Below, piece by piece: positions 1 through 6,185 of a stretch of DNA of 8,134 bases. Both the position numbers and the translations under genes were made by a program. Position 1 is the first letter of the stretch, and the number at the start of each line of letters is the position of its first letter. This DNA is from Microbacteriaceae bacterium (lineage in GTDB: Bacteria > Actinomycetota > Actinomycetes > Actinomycetales > Microbacteriaceae), in the NCBI GenBank assembly GCA_026785785.1, contig JAJAZI010000097.1, positions 1 through 8,134 on the forward strand, written 5' to 3'. The notes beneath the pieces are model-generated. The model was given only the letters and a program-made list of their open reading frames with translations, had not been told where the DNA came from and did not search any database.

Positions 1-315
1 GCATTCAGCGACTCCGAGGCTGTTCAAGCCGTTCAGACGTACCTGTCGTCCGACACCTGGGCGAACAACCGCGTCGAACTCGGCGGAGTGATCAGCGCCA
101 ACAAGGGACTCGACCCGGAGCTTGCCGGATCGGAACTCGGCAAGGCGTCGATCGAGATCCTGCAGGGTGAGGACACCACCTTCGCGTTCGACGGATCCGA
201 CCTCATGCCAGCGGCAGTCGGAACGAGCTCGTTCTGGACCGGCATGGTCGACTGGGTCTCCGGGACGAAGAACACCGACGAGGTCCTGACATTCATCGAC
301 AGCACCTATCCGTAA
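1..315 (+). CDS. Sugar ABC transporter solute-binding protein (AglE-like), C-terminal fragment
   Basis: This is the last 104 residues of an extracytoplasmic sugar-binding lipoprotein; its start lies upstream of the window. The frame is open from base 1 and ends at TAA (313-315). Visible sequence includes a Phe-Asp-Gly-Ser-Asp-Leu-Met-Pro stretch and then SFWTGMVDWVSG, followed by a terminal helix ending FIDSTYP. This pattern recalls the C-terminus of binding proteins of the alpha-glucoside transporter group (AglE), where the aromatic residues form part of the C-lobe. The family identity rests on this short segment plus the two permease genes that follow in the same direction. The protein would capture an alpha-glucoside or similar oligosaccharide outside the membrane and deliver it to the permease pair. 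The substrate cannot be fixed from the fragment. A strong hairpin follows the stop codon before the first permease gene. Confidence 0.85.
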   Translation, partial: AFSDSEAVQAVQTYLSSDTWANNRVELGGVISANKGLDPELAGSELGKASIEILQGEDTTFAFDGSDLMPAAVGTSSFWTGMVDWVSGTKNTDEVLTFIDSTYP

Positions 316-336
316 TTGCGCCGATGAAGTAGGGCG

Positions 337-374
337 AACCTGGCCCATCGAGATCTTTCTCGGTGGGCCAGGTT
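337..374 (+). terminator. Intercistronic hairpin between binding-protein and permease genes (attenuator / mRNA 3'-end stabiliser)
   Basis: Bases 337-352 pair with 359-374 to give a 16-bp stem with a single T-G wobble (348/363) and a 6-base loop ATCTTT. The stem starts 21 bases after the SBP stop codon and ends 37 bases before the permease start. Only TTT and then CGG follow the stem, so it is a weak intrinsic terminator at best. Hairpins at this position are known in sugar ABC operons (malE-malF is the classic case), where they allow binding protein to be made in excess over the membrane subunits. That role is inferred here from position and stem quality. Confidence 0.75.
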
Positions 375-411
375 TCGGATACCGTGATCACAAACCAACG
401 GAGGTTCCTGC

Positions 412-1449
412 ATGTCGACGTCGATAGTGCATAGCGAGGTGCTCGCGAACGTGGGCCTCTTGCCCCTCAGCCGGGGTGGAATCCTCGGCGACATCACCGA
501 GAAATTCGGTCTCATGATCGTCGGACTGGGCGCCTTCGCTGCCGTCGTCGGTCTCATCCTCTTCCTCGCCGACCGTGCACCCAAGCGCGGCCGCGACGTC
601 GTGCAGGTGCTCGCCTTCGTCATGCCGGCGCTGGCCCTCCTGTCCGTCGGCCTGATCTACCCGGCCATCCGCACCACCCTGCTCGCCTTCACCGACCGCG
701 GGGGTGATTTCGTCGGCATCCAGAACTTCGTCTGGATGTTCACCCAGCCGACGATCATCACGACCCTGATCAACACCCTCGTCTGGGTGGCCCTCGTGCC
801 GATCCTGTCGACCATCGTCGGACTCGCCTACGCGGTGTTCATCGACAAGTCGGCGGGGGAGAAGGTTCTCAAGTCCCTCGTGTTCATGCCGATGGCGATC
901 TCGTTCGTCGGAGCCGGCATCATCTGGCGCTTCGTGTACGAGTATCGGGCCGAGGGCTTCGAGCAGATTGGCATCCTCAACCAGCTCATCGTGTGGTTCG
1001 GCGGTGAGCCGGCGCAGTTCCTCATCAATAGCCCGTGGAACACGATCTTCCTGATCGTCGTCATGGTCTGGATCCAGACCGGATTCGCCATGGTGCTGCT
1101 TTCGGCGGCCATCAAGGGCGTGCCCGTCGAGATCGTCGAGGCCGCGAAGCTCGACGGCGCTAACGCCTGGCAGCAGTTCCGCAACGTCACCGTCCCGGCG
1201 ATCCGAGGCACCCTGATCGTCGTCGTCACGACCATCACGATCGCGACCCTGAAGGTCTTCGACATCGTGCGGACAATGACCGGCGGTCAGTTCGACACGA
1301 GCGTCATCGCCAATGAGATGTACACCCAGGCCTTCAACCGCGGTGAGTTCGGACAGGGCTCCGCCCTCGCGGTGGTGCTGTTCATCATGGTGATGCCCAT
1401 CGTCATCTACAACGTTCGGTCGATGCGCAAGCAGAGGGAGATCCGATGA
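412..1449 (+). CDS. Sugar ABC transporter permease, AglF/MalF-like
   Basis: This 345-residue membrane subunit of a carbohydrate importer forms half of the translocation channel. The start ATG is preceded by GGAGG (400-404) at 7-base spacing. An N-terminal segment (about residues 33-53) adds a membrane helix ahead of the core domain, as in MalF/AglF-type permeases. Further hydrophobic helices lie near 64-86, 118-143, 155-178, 210-232, 262-285 and 315-338. The cytoplasmic EAA loop that docks on the ATPase is clear: E243-A-A-K-L-D-G-A250 followed by a conserved VP. The run around SLVFMPMAISFVGAGIIW, with the later KVFDIVRTMTGGQFDTSVIA, recalls AglF of the rhizobial alpha-glucoside system; this is recognition from memory, not a search. 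The gene ends in ATGA, overlapping the second permease gene, so the two are probably translationally coupled. Confidence 0.93.
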   Translation: MSTSIVHSEVLANVGLLPLSRGGILGDITEKFGLMIVGLGAFAAVVGLILFLADRAPKRGRDVVQVLAFVMPALALLSVGLIYPAIRTTLLAFTDRGGDFVGIQNFVWMFTQPTIITTLINTLVWVALVPILSTIVGLAYAVFIDKSAGEKVLKSLVFMPMAISFVGAGIIWRFVYEYRAEGFEQIGILNQLIVWFGGEPAQFLINSPWNTIFLIVVMVWIQTGFAMVLLSAAIKGVPVEIVEAAKLDGANAWQQFRNVTVPAIRGTLIVVVTTITIATLKVFDIVRTMTGGQFDTSVIANEMYTQAFNRGEFGQGSALAVVLFIMVMPIVIYNVRSMRKQREIR

Positions 1450-2390
1450 GCATCCACGAAGCCGAAGACAAGTTGGACCGTCCGCTCGGCCAGAAGAACG
1501 TCCCGCGGGCGCAAAGAGTTCCGAAGGCTGACCGGGTCAAGCAGCGGCTGACGTCTCGCGGTGCCACGATCGCCGCGATCATCATCGCGACGCTCTGGAC
1601 CATCCCGACCTTCGGACTGTTCGTCTCGTCATTCCGTCCTGCCGATGAGATCCGGACCACCGGCTGGTGGACCGTGTTCTCGAACCCGAGCTTCAGCCTC
1701 GAGAACTACGCCGACGTGTTGCTCGCGAGTGGGGCATCGAGCGCGAATCTGAGCTCGTACTTCATCAACTCGCTCGTCATCTCGATCCCCGCGACTCTGT
1801 TCCCGATCGCCCTTGCGACGATGGCCGCGTACGGGTTCGCCTGGATCAAGTTCAAGGGCAGCGGAGCGATCTTCGTGCTCATCTTCGCGCTGCAAATCGT
1901 GCCACTGCAGATGGCCCTCATCCCGCTGTTGCAGATCTTCTCCCAGGTGCTCGGGATCAGCGGGACGTTCCCGGCGGTGTGGATCGCGCACACGATCTTC
2001 GGTCTTCCGCTGACGATCTTCCTGCTGCACAACTTCATCGCGGAGATCCCCGGCGAGGTCATCGAGGCAGCGCGGGTCGACGGCGCGAACCACACCCAGA
2101 TCTTCTTCCGGATCATTCTGCCGCTGTCGATGCCCGCCCTCGCGAGCATCGGGATCTTCCAGTTCCTCTGGGTCTGGAACGACCTGCTGATCGCCCTCGT
2201 GTTCTCCGGAGGCACCGTCGACGTCGCACCTCTCACGCAGAGACTCGCGGAGCTCGTCGGTAACTTCGGTCGCAACGCGGAGCGCCTGCCCGCAGCGGCG
2301 TTCATCTCGCTGATCATCCCGCTCATCGTGTTCTTCAGCCTTCAGCGCTATTTCGTGCGTGGGCTGCTGGCCGGCTCGACGAAGGGGTAG
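1446..2390 (+). CDS. Sugar ABC transporter permease, AglG/MalG-like
   Basis: This 314-residue second permease is the partner of the preceding gene, which it overlaps by 4 bases (ATGA, 1446-1449). AGGGAG at 1435-1440 is a suitable ribosome site. A basic, probably cytoplasmic N-terminus of about 38 residues precedes the first helix (about 41-61). Other helices lie near 105-128, 142-165, 176-196, 229-251 and 283-305. The EAA motif is E207-A-A-R-V-D-G-A214 with a downstream LP, the contact site for the ATPase. A large extracytoplasmic loop follows helix 1. The C-terminus RYFVRGLLAGSTKG is typical of MalG/AglG-type permeases, which end at the membrane-ATPase interface. It works with the upstream SBP and permease in alpha-glucoside or related sugar uptake. 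The ATP-binding subunit is not encoded next to it, and neither is a glycosidase. Confidence 0.93.
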   Translation: MSIHEAEDKLDRPLGQKNVPRAQRVPKADRVKQRLTSRGATIAAIIIATLWTIPTFGLFVSSFRPADEIRTTGWWTVFSNPSFSLENYADVLLASGASSANLSSYFINSLVISIPATLFPIALATMAAYGFAWIKFKGSGAIFVLIFALQIVPLQMALIPLLQIFSQVLGISGTFPAVWIAHTIFGLPLTIFLLHNFIAEIPGEVIEAARVDGANHTQIFFRIILPLSMPALASIGIFQFLWVWNDLLIALVFSGGTVDVAPLTQRLAELVGNFGRNAERLPAAAFISLIIPLIVFFSLQRYFVRGLLAGSTKG

Positions 2391-2414
2391 TCCGAGCGCT
2401 CGAGCAACCGACGG

Positions 2415-2452
2415 CCGCGGCCGCGTCGCCTCAACGGGTGCCGCGGCCGCGG
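2415..2452 (+). terminator. GC-rich hairpin after the sugar-transport operon
   Basis: Bases 2415-2425 pair perfectly with 2442-2452 (11 bp, all G/C) around a 16-base loop. The hairpin begins 25 bases after the second permease stop. There is no T-tract: the stem is followed by TGGCGGTTAACG. T-less hairpins are common candidate terminators in high-GC actinobacteria, but function is inferred. Each arm contains a GCGGCCGC palindrome, so each arm could also fold on itself. Confidence 0.55.
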
Positions 2453-2458
2453 TGGCGG

Positions 2459-2486
2459 TTAACGCCCATCCGACGCGACGTAAAGT
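2459..2486 (+). promoter_or_regulatory. Candidate promoter for a leaderless ABC exporter mRNA
   Basis: A TANNNT-type -10 box, TAAAGT (2481-2486), lies 16 bases after TTAACG (2459-2464), which matches 4 of 6 positions of the TTGACA -35 box. Standard spacing would place transcription start at about 2493, which is the GTG start of the exporter. No convincing ribosome site exists between the operon hairpin and that GTG. This is what a leaderless actinobacterial transcript would look like. GTTAAC at 2458-2463 is also a palindrome flanked by GGCG/CGCC, so part of the signal could instead be a small operator or hairpin. Confidence 0.45.
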
Positions 2487-2492
2487 GATTCA

Positions 2493-4349
2493 GTGAGCGG
2501 AATACACCCAGGCCGAGGCGGCCGTATGAGGGGCGGCGGCGACGCGTCAGCCCAGCGCGAGGAGAACGAGCGAGCCCCGAGCGTTCCCGACCTGCTCCGT
2601 CGCATCGGGGACCTGTTTGCGCCGCACAAGAGCGCCCTCATCTTCACCATCGTGCTCGTGGTGGTCGGCGCGGGGCTCACCGTGCTTCCGCCGCTGCTGA
2701 CGAAGGTGGCCTTCGACCAGGGGCTCTTCCCGCCGGGGCAGGGACCGGATGTGCCGCTGCTGGCCGAGGTCGTGAGCCTGATGGTCGTGATCTTCATCGT
2801 CAGCGCCGGACTCGGGGTCTGGCAGACCTGGCTCACCGCGACGGTGGGCAACAAGGTCATGGGGGCGCTGCGCATCCGCCTGTTCGAGCACCTCCAGCGA
2901 ATGGAGCTCGCGTTTTTCACCAAAACCAAGACCGGGGCGATCCAGTCCCGGCTGCAGAACGATGTCGGCGGCGTCGCCGGGGTGCTCACGAACACCGTGT
3001 CGAGCGTCTTGGGCAACACCGTCACCGTTGTCGCGGCCTTCATCTCCATGCTCCTGCTCTCGTGGCAGCTCACGCTGGTGGCGGTTATCCTCATGCCGAT
3101 CCTCGTGATCGCGCAGCGCCGCGTCGGCCAGGTGCGCGCCCGCATCGCGACGAAGACGCAGGAGTCGCTCAGTGACATGACCGCGATCACCCAGGAGACG
3201 CTGTCGGTCTCCGGCATCCTGCTTGCCAAGAGTTTCAACCAGCAGAAGGCGGAGACCGGGCGGTACAGCGCCGAGAACGACACCCAGGTCGGACTCCAGG
3301 TGCGGCTGCAGATGAGCGGCCAGTGGTTCTTCGCGACCGTGCAGATCTTCCTCGCTATCATCCCGGCGATCGTCTACCTCGTCTCGGCCTTCCTGATTCT
3401 CGGCGACGTGCCCATCACCGCGGGAACGATTGTCGCCTTCACGACGGTGCAGGCCCGGCTCATGTGGCCTCTCCTCGGACTCATGCGCGTGGCCCTCGAC
3501 TTGCAGACCTCGCAGGCGCTCTTCGCGCGCATCTTCGAGTACATCGACCTGACGCCCGCCATCACCGACAGGGAGGGCGCGCGGCCGGTCAACGACTCCC
3601 AGCTCGGACGGATCGAATTCGACGACGTCGTGTTCGCGTACCCGGACTCGGCGCCAGAGACCCCGCCGACTCTGAAGGGCGTCTCGTTCGTGATCGAGCC
3701 GGGCCAGTACGCCGCGTTCGTCGGGCCGTCGGGGGCGGGCAAGACCACGGTGTCGTACCTCATCCCCCGCTTCCATGCCGTGAGCTCCGGTCGCATCCTG
3801 TTCGCCAGCGACGACGTGGGCGAACTCCAGCAGGACTCGCTCGTCGCGAACATCGGCATCGTCAGCCAGGAAACCTACCTCTTCCATGCGACCATCGGCG
3901 AGAACCTGCGCTACGCCAAGCCGGACGCGAGCCAGGGCGAGATCGAGGCGGCCGCCCGGGCCGCGAACATCCACGAGACCGTCGCCTCGTTCCCCGCGGG
4001 CTACGACACCGTCGTGGGCGAGCGCGGCTACCGCCTGTCCGGCGGCGAGAAGCAGCGCATCGCGATCGCCCGCGTGCTGCTCAAGGACCCGGCTGTGCTC
4101 ATCCTCGATGAGGCCACGAGCGCGCTCGACTCGATCTCGGAGCGGATCGTGCAGTCGGCGCTCGACACCGCCGCGCGGGGACGGACGACGATCGCGATCG
4201 CCCACCGGCTGTCGACGATTGTGGCCGCCGACGTGATCTTCGTGGTGGATGCGGGTCTCATCGTCGAGCGCGGCACCCACGACGAACTCATGGCCTTGGG
4301 CGGCGTCTACGCGGGCCTGTACCGAGAGCAGGTGCGGGCCGGCTCCTGA
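2493..4349 (+). CDS. ABC exporter, fused membrane and ATPase domains (multidrug/lipid-exporter type)
   Basis: This 618-residue half-transporter has a membrane domain followed by an ATPase, and would act as a dimer exporting a hydrophobic or drug-like substrate using ATP. A Gly/Arg-rich N-terminus (residues 6-16) precedes the membrane domain, which has helices near 47-68, 92-112, 168-189 and 191-208 and two more before about residue 340. The nucleotide-binding domain is complete: Walker A GPSGAGKTT with K417, Q-loop Q459, signature LSGGEKQR at 515-522, Walker B ending D539 with catalytic E540, and H-loop H571. GTG 2493 is chosen because a -10 box suits a leaderless transcript from it and because it keeps the Gly/Arg-rich N-terminus that I recall in actinobacterial relatives. 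ATG 2526 (residue 12), preceded by GAGG at 2515-2518, is a credible alternative start. The gene is separated from the sugar operon by a hairpin and is probably an independent unit. The substrate is unknown. Confidence 0.93.
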   Translation: MSGIHPGRGGRMRGGGDASAQREENERAPSVPDLLRRIGDLFAPHKSALIFTIVLVVVGAGLTVLPPLLTKVAFDQGLFPPGQGPDVPLLAEVVSLMVVIFIVSAGLGVWQTWLTATVGNKVMGALRIRLFEHLQRMELAFFTKTKTGAIQSRLQNDVGGVAGVLTNTVSSVLGNTVTVVAAFISMLLLSWQLTLVAVILMPILVIAQRRVGQVRARIATKTQESLSDMTAITQETLSVSGILLAKSFNQQKAETGRYSAENDTQVGLQVRLQMSGQWFFATVQIFLAIIPAIVYLVSAFLILGDVPITAGTIVAFTTVQARLMWPLLGLMRVALDLQTSQALFARIFEYIDLTPAITDREGARPVNDSQLGRIEFDDVVFAYPDSAPETPPTLKGVSFVIEPGQYAAFVGPSGAGKTTVSYLIPRFHAVSSGRILFASDDVGELQQDSLVANIGIVSQETYLFHATIGENLRYAKPDASQGEIEAAARAANIHETVASFPAGYDTVVGERGYRLSGGEKQRIAIARVLLKDPAVLILDEATSALDSISERIVQSALDTAARGRTTIAIAHRLSTIVAADVIFVVDAGLIVERGTHDELMALGGVYAGLYREQVRAGS

Positions 4350-4365
4350 CCGCAGCCCCAGCATC

Positions 4366-4609
4366 CGCTTTCATAATTCAGGAGTTGGGGTTGAAACCTG
4401 GTTGCAGCATTCAGGAGTTTGGGTTGCGATTCAGGAGCGGAGCGGTCGAGGAGCGCCGGTTTCACGGCGATCTTGATTGATTGGAGTAGAAGGCTCCTGA
4501 ATTCTGTGGGCCGTCGTGGCCCGGAGGTCCTGAATGATGGAAGCAGCCGGCCGTCCAATCGGGCCCGCCGCCGTTCCCCGGCAACCTCCACTCCTGAATG
4601 ATGAAAGCG
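4366..4609. repeat. Array of six ATTCAGGAG motifs (3 forward, 3 reverse) bounded by 28-bp imperfect inverted repeats
   Basis: This fills most of the 306-base gene-free stretch between the convergent exporter and DUF305 genes. Forward ATTCAGGAG copies are at 4376-4384, 4409-4417 and 4429-4437. Reverse copies (CTCCTGAAT) are at 4494-4502 and 4591-4599, with a one-base variant GTCCTGAAT at 4527-4535. The outermost units extend into an inverted repeat: 4366-4393 matches the complement of 4582-4609 at 25 of 28 positions. Copies 1 and 2 share 17 of 18 bases (4376-4393 and 4409-4426). Copies 5 and 6 share the 12-mer TCCTGAATGATG. No coding potential, transposase or clear target-site duplication is seen. 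Possible readings are a small non-autonomous mobile element, a lineage-specific intergenic palindrome, a bidirectional terminator, or a binding-site cluster. Nothing in the sequence decides among these. Confidence 0.85.
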
Positions 4610-4638
4610 AAAGCGAGAGCGAAAGCGAGAGCGAGAGG
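4603..4638. repeat. GARAGS hexamer repeat, six units
   Basis: Six consecutive hexamers read GAAAGC, GAAAGC, GAGAGC, GAAAGC, GAGAGC, GAGAGG, followed by a G-rich tail to about 4653. The run abuts and slightly overlaps the outer arm of the ATTCAGGAG array. It lies just beyond the DUF305 stop codon, so the DUF305 mRNA would carry the C/U-rich, G-poor complement in its 3' untranslated region. Such sequence resembles what Rho factor prefers to load on; that role is an inference. Confidence 0.8.
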
Positions 4639-4655
4639 GCGGGAGGGCGGGGCGG

Positions 4656-5342
4656 CTAGGAGGCGGCGAGGAGCTGCCGCATGTAGTCGATCTCGCCCTG
4701 CTGCGAGTTGACGATGCCGCGCGCGAGGCCGGTGGCTACTCGATTGTCGGAGCGGTCGAGCAGCGCCTCGGCCATTCCGACGCCGCCCTCGTGGTGGGCG
4801 ATCATGAGGGCGAGGAAGAGCTCGTCTGCCGCCCCGCCGTCCGCCGCGCGAAGCTCGGCGAGCTGCTCGGACGTCGCCAGGCCCGGCATCGGCTCCCCGG
4901 GAACGTGGGCCGCCGTGTCGCCGTCGCCGTCGCCGTCGTGCCCGTGCGTGGACCCGTCGACGGCCGGCCGGGTCATCCACGTCATCGCGGGTTCCGGGGA
5001 GGCCGGGGGGAGGCCCCAGACCGATAGCCAGCCGAACATCTGGCCGGCCTGCTGCGCCTGCGAGGTCGCGATGTCGTAGGAGAGCGTGAGCAGGTCGGGA
5101 TCCTCGGTGGTCGATCGGATGGTCATGGCCATCTCCACCGCCTGCAGGTGGTGGGTCTGCATGTCCCGCGCGAAACCCGCTTCGGCGCTAGTCGTCGACG
5201 GGGGCAGCGGCGTGTTGGGCGCGGTCAGCCGCCCGATCGCGAGTCCGCCGAGCAGAAGCAGGAGCGCCGCGAGACCGGCGGCGACGACCAGCCGCGGCCG
5301 AGGCCGGGCGCGGGCTGCGTCATCCGACCCTGGCAGGGTCAC
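4656..5342 (-). CDS. DUF305 family membrane-anchored protein (possible metal-binding)
   Basis: This 228-residue protein has a short basic N-terminus, one hydrophobic helix (about residues 18-37) and an extracytoplasmic DUF305 domain (about 53-226). The family hallmarks are both present: FARDMQTHHLQAVEMAM at 57-73 with H64 H65, and MIAHHEGGVGMAEA at 180-193 with H183 H184. Clustered Met and His residues (M61, M71, M73, M102, M180, M190, M221) resemble metal-ligand sets. The linker between the two halves carries HGHDGDGDGD (133-142). Synechocystis CopM, a periplasmic copper-binding protein, contains DUF305 domains, so copper binding is plausible but not shown. GTG at 5342-5340 is chosen because it overlaps the upstream stop as GTGA and leaves a proper signal-anchor; the frame runs further upstream only inside the neighbouring gene. 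It is the second gene of an operon with DUF3105. Confidence 0.9.
   Translation of the reverse strand: MTLPGSDDAARARPRPRLVVAAGLAALLLLLGGLAIGRLTAPNTPLPPSTTSAEAGFARDMQTHHLQAVEMAMTIRSTTEDPDLLTLSYDIATSQAQQAGQMFGWLSVWGLPPASPEPAMTWMTRPAVDGSTHGHDGDGDGDTAAHVPGEPMPGLATSEQLAELRAADGGAADELFLALMIAHHEGGVGMAEALLDRSDNRVATGLARGIVNSQQGEIDYMRQLLAAS
4917..4946 (-). repeat. In-frame GTCGCC hexamer run within the DUF305 gene
   Basis: On the + strand the run reads GTC GCC three times, then GTC GTG CCC GTG. On the coding strand it specifies HGHDGDGDGD (residues 133-142). Being a multiple of three, slippage here would lengthen or shorten an acidic Gly-Asp linker without breaking the frame. The acidic/His composition suits loose metal or cation binding, but may simply be a flexible spacer. 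Confidence 0.7.
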
Positions 5343-6040
5343 GAAATCTTGCCGGGCCCGTCGATCGCGCCGGTGCAGGCCGAACCGAGCTCGGGGGCAC
5401 TGCCGCGTTGCCAGAACTTCTCGACGAACTGTTGCAGCCGCTCGTCCTCGACACCGTCGAGCTCGACCTGCTCGCTCCACGCGGACACCACAATGGGAGC
5501 CTGGAGCCCTGGGTACGGCGCGAGCACGGAGTAGGTGTCCGGCACGGCATCCTGCAGCGCCTTCAGGTCGTCGCCCGCGATGTCATCGGGGTTGTAGGAG
5601 ACCCACACGGCACCGTGCTCGAGGGAGTGCACGACGTTCTCGGTCGGCACCGGCTCGGTGTAGATGCCGCAGTTGAGCCACGCCCCTGCGTGCTCGCCGC
5701 CGACCGCGGGGCTCTGCTCATATTCGACCGGCTCGGCCACGTGGTCGAAGGTCTGGCCGGCAATCTCCGGGTAGGACTGCAGACCCTGGATCGTGATGTC
5801 CTCGGGTTCGACCCTGGGAGTGCTGTTGGTGACGACCGCGCCGATGACGAGTCCGATCACGGCGACCGCCGCCACGCTCCCGAGGCTGATCGCAATCGCG
5901 CGATTGCGCTTCTCGGTGGCCTGCTTCTTCTTCAGCGCCGCAACCTTCTCGGCCCGCCGGGCATCGCGCTGTTGCTTGACGGTCAGCTCCTTGCGCGCGG
6001 CCGGCGGGATGGGCTGAGGTGTCGAATCGCGAGGGGGCAA
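5339..6040 (-). CDS. DUF3105 family membrane-anchored protein
   Basis: This 233-residue protein of unknown function belongs to the DUF3105 family. Residues 17-46 are highly charged and helical, probably a cytoplasmic coiled coil. Residues 48-71 form a single membrane helix, placing the rest outside. The extracytoplasmic domain shows the family pattern: AWLNCGIYTEPVPTENVVHS, then LEHGAVWVSY, with C124, H138 and H142, plus H100 and H117 earlier. C124 and C222 are the only cysteines and could form a disulfide or bind metal. The start is TTG at 6040-6038, supported by AGGA (complement of 6049-6052) 8 bases upstream; no better start is visible. Its stop overlaps the DUF305 start by 4 bases (GTGA), indicating translational coupling. 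In actinobacteria these two families are, as I recall, often neighbours. Biochemical role is unknown. Confidence 0.88.
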   Translation of the reverse strand: MPPRDSTPQPIPPAARKELTVKQQRDARRAEKVAALKKKQATEKRNRAIAISLGSVAAVAVIGLVIGAVVTNSTPRVEPEDITIQGLQSYPEIAGQTFDHVAEPVEYEQSPAVGGEHAGAWLNCGIYTEPVPTENVVHSLEHGAVWVSYNPDDIAGDDLKALQDAVPDTYSVLAPYPGLQAPIVVSAWSEQVELDGVEDERLQQFVEKFWQRGSAPELGSACTGAIDGPGKIS

Positions 6041-6158
6041 GGCTGTGGTCCTGTCGTCGGTGCGGTCGTTGCACTACAAGAATGCCTTAGTCCGGTACGT
6101 GCTGGGTGTGAGGGAGCCGGATGTCGCTGCCCCCGTAACATGCCGGGGCGCCTTGGTA

Positions 6159-6185
6159 GGCTCGCCGGGCGGGCTACGAGCCCGC
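6159..6185 (+). promoter_or_regulatory. Mutually exclusive leader hairpins upstream of cbs
   Basis: Two stems compete for the same bases. GCGGGCT (6169-6175) pairs perfectly with AGCCCGC (6179-6185) around the loop ACG. Alternatively GGCTCG (6159-6164) pairs with CGAGCC (6177-6182). Both lie 24-50 bases before the cbs ribosome site AGGGG (6209-6213). A possible -10 box TAACAT is at 6136-6141, without a clear -35 partner; if used, both hairpins would be in the cbs leader. High GC makes chance hairpins frequent, so regulatory function is only a suggestion. Confidence 0.25.

Noticed and set aside
2547..4364. 605-codon open frame on the minus strand opposite the ABC exporter
   Set aside because: It mirrors a gene with full ABC motifs; the Arg/Asp/Glu/His-rich translation is the usual shadow in high-GC DNA, with no recognisable domain.
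4366..4609. CRISPR array
   Set aside because: Repeat units are too short, change orientation half way, and spacing is irregular (33, 20, 65, 33 and 64 bases between starts).
4366..4609. Complete insertion sequence
   Set aside because: There is no transposase frame and no clear target-site duplication; only a non-autonomous element remains possible.
4307..4980. Short open frames on both strands through the repeat array (for example 4307-4591, 4419-4601 and 4462-4980)
   Set aside because: Translations are low-complexity or Arg-rich, lack ribosome sites and families, and simply read through the repeats or the DUF305 gene.
5343..5480. Upstream extension of the DUF305 frame
   Set aside because: It lies inside the DUF3105 coding sequence, and the GTGA overlap gives a natural start right before the membrane anchor.
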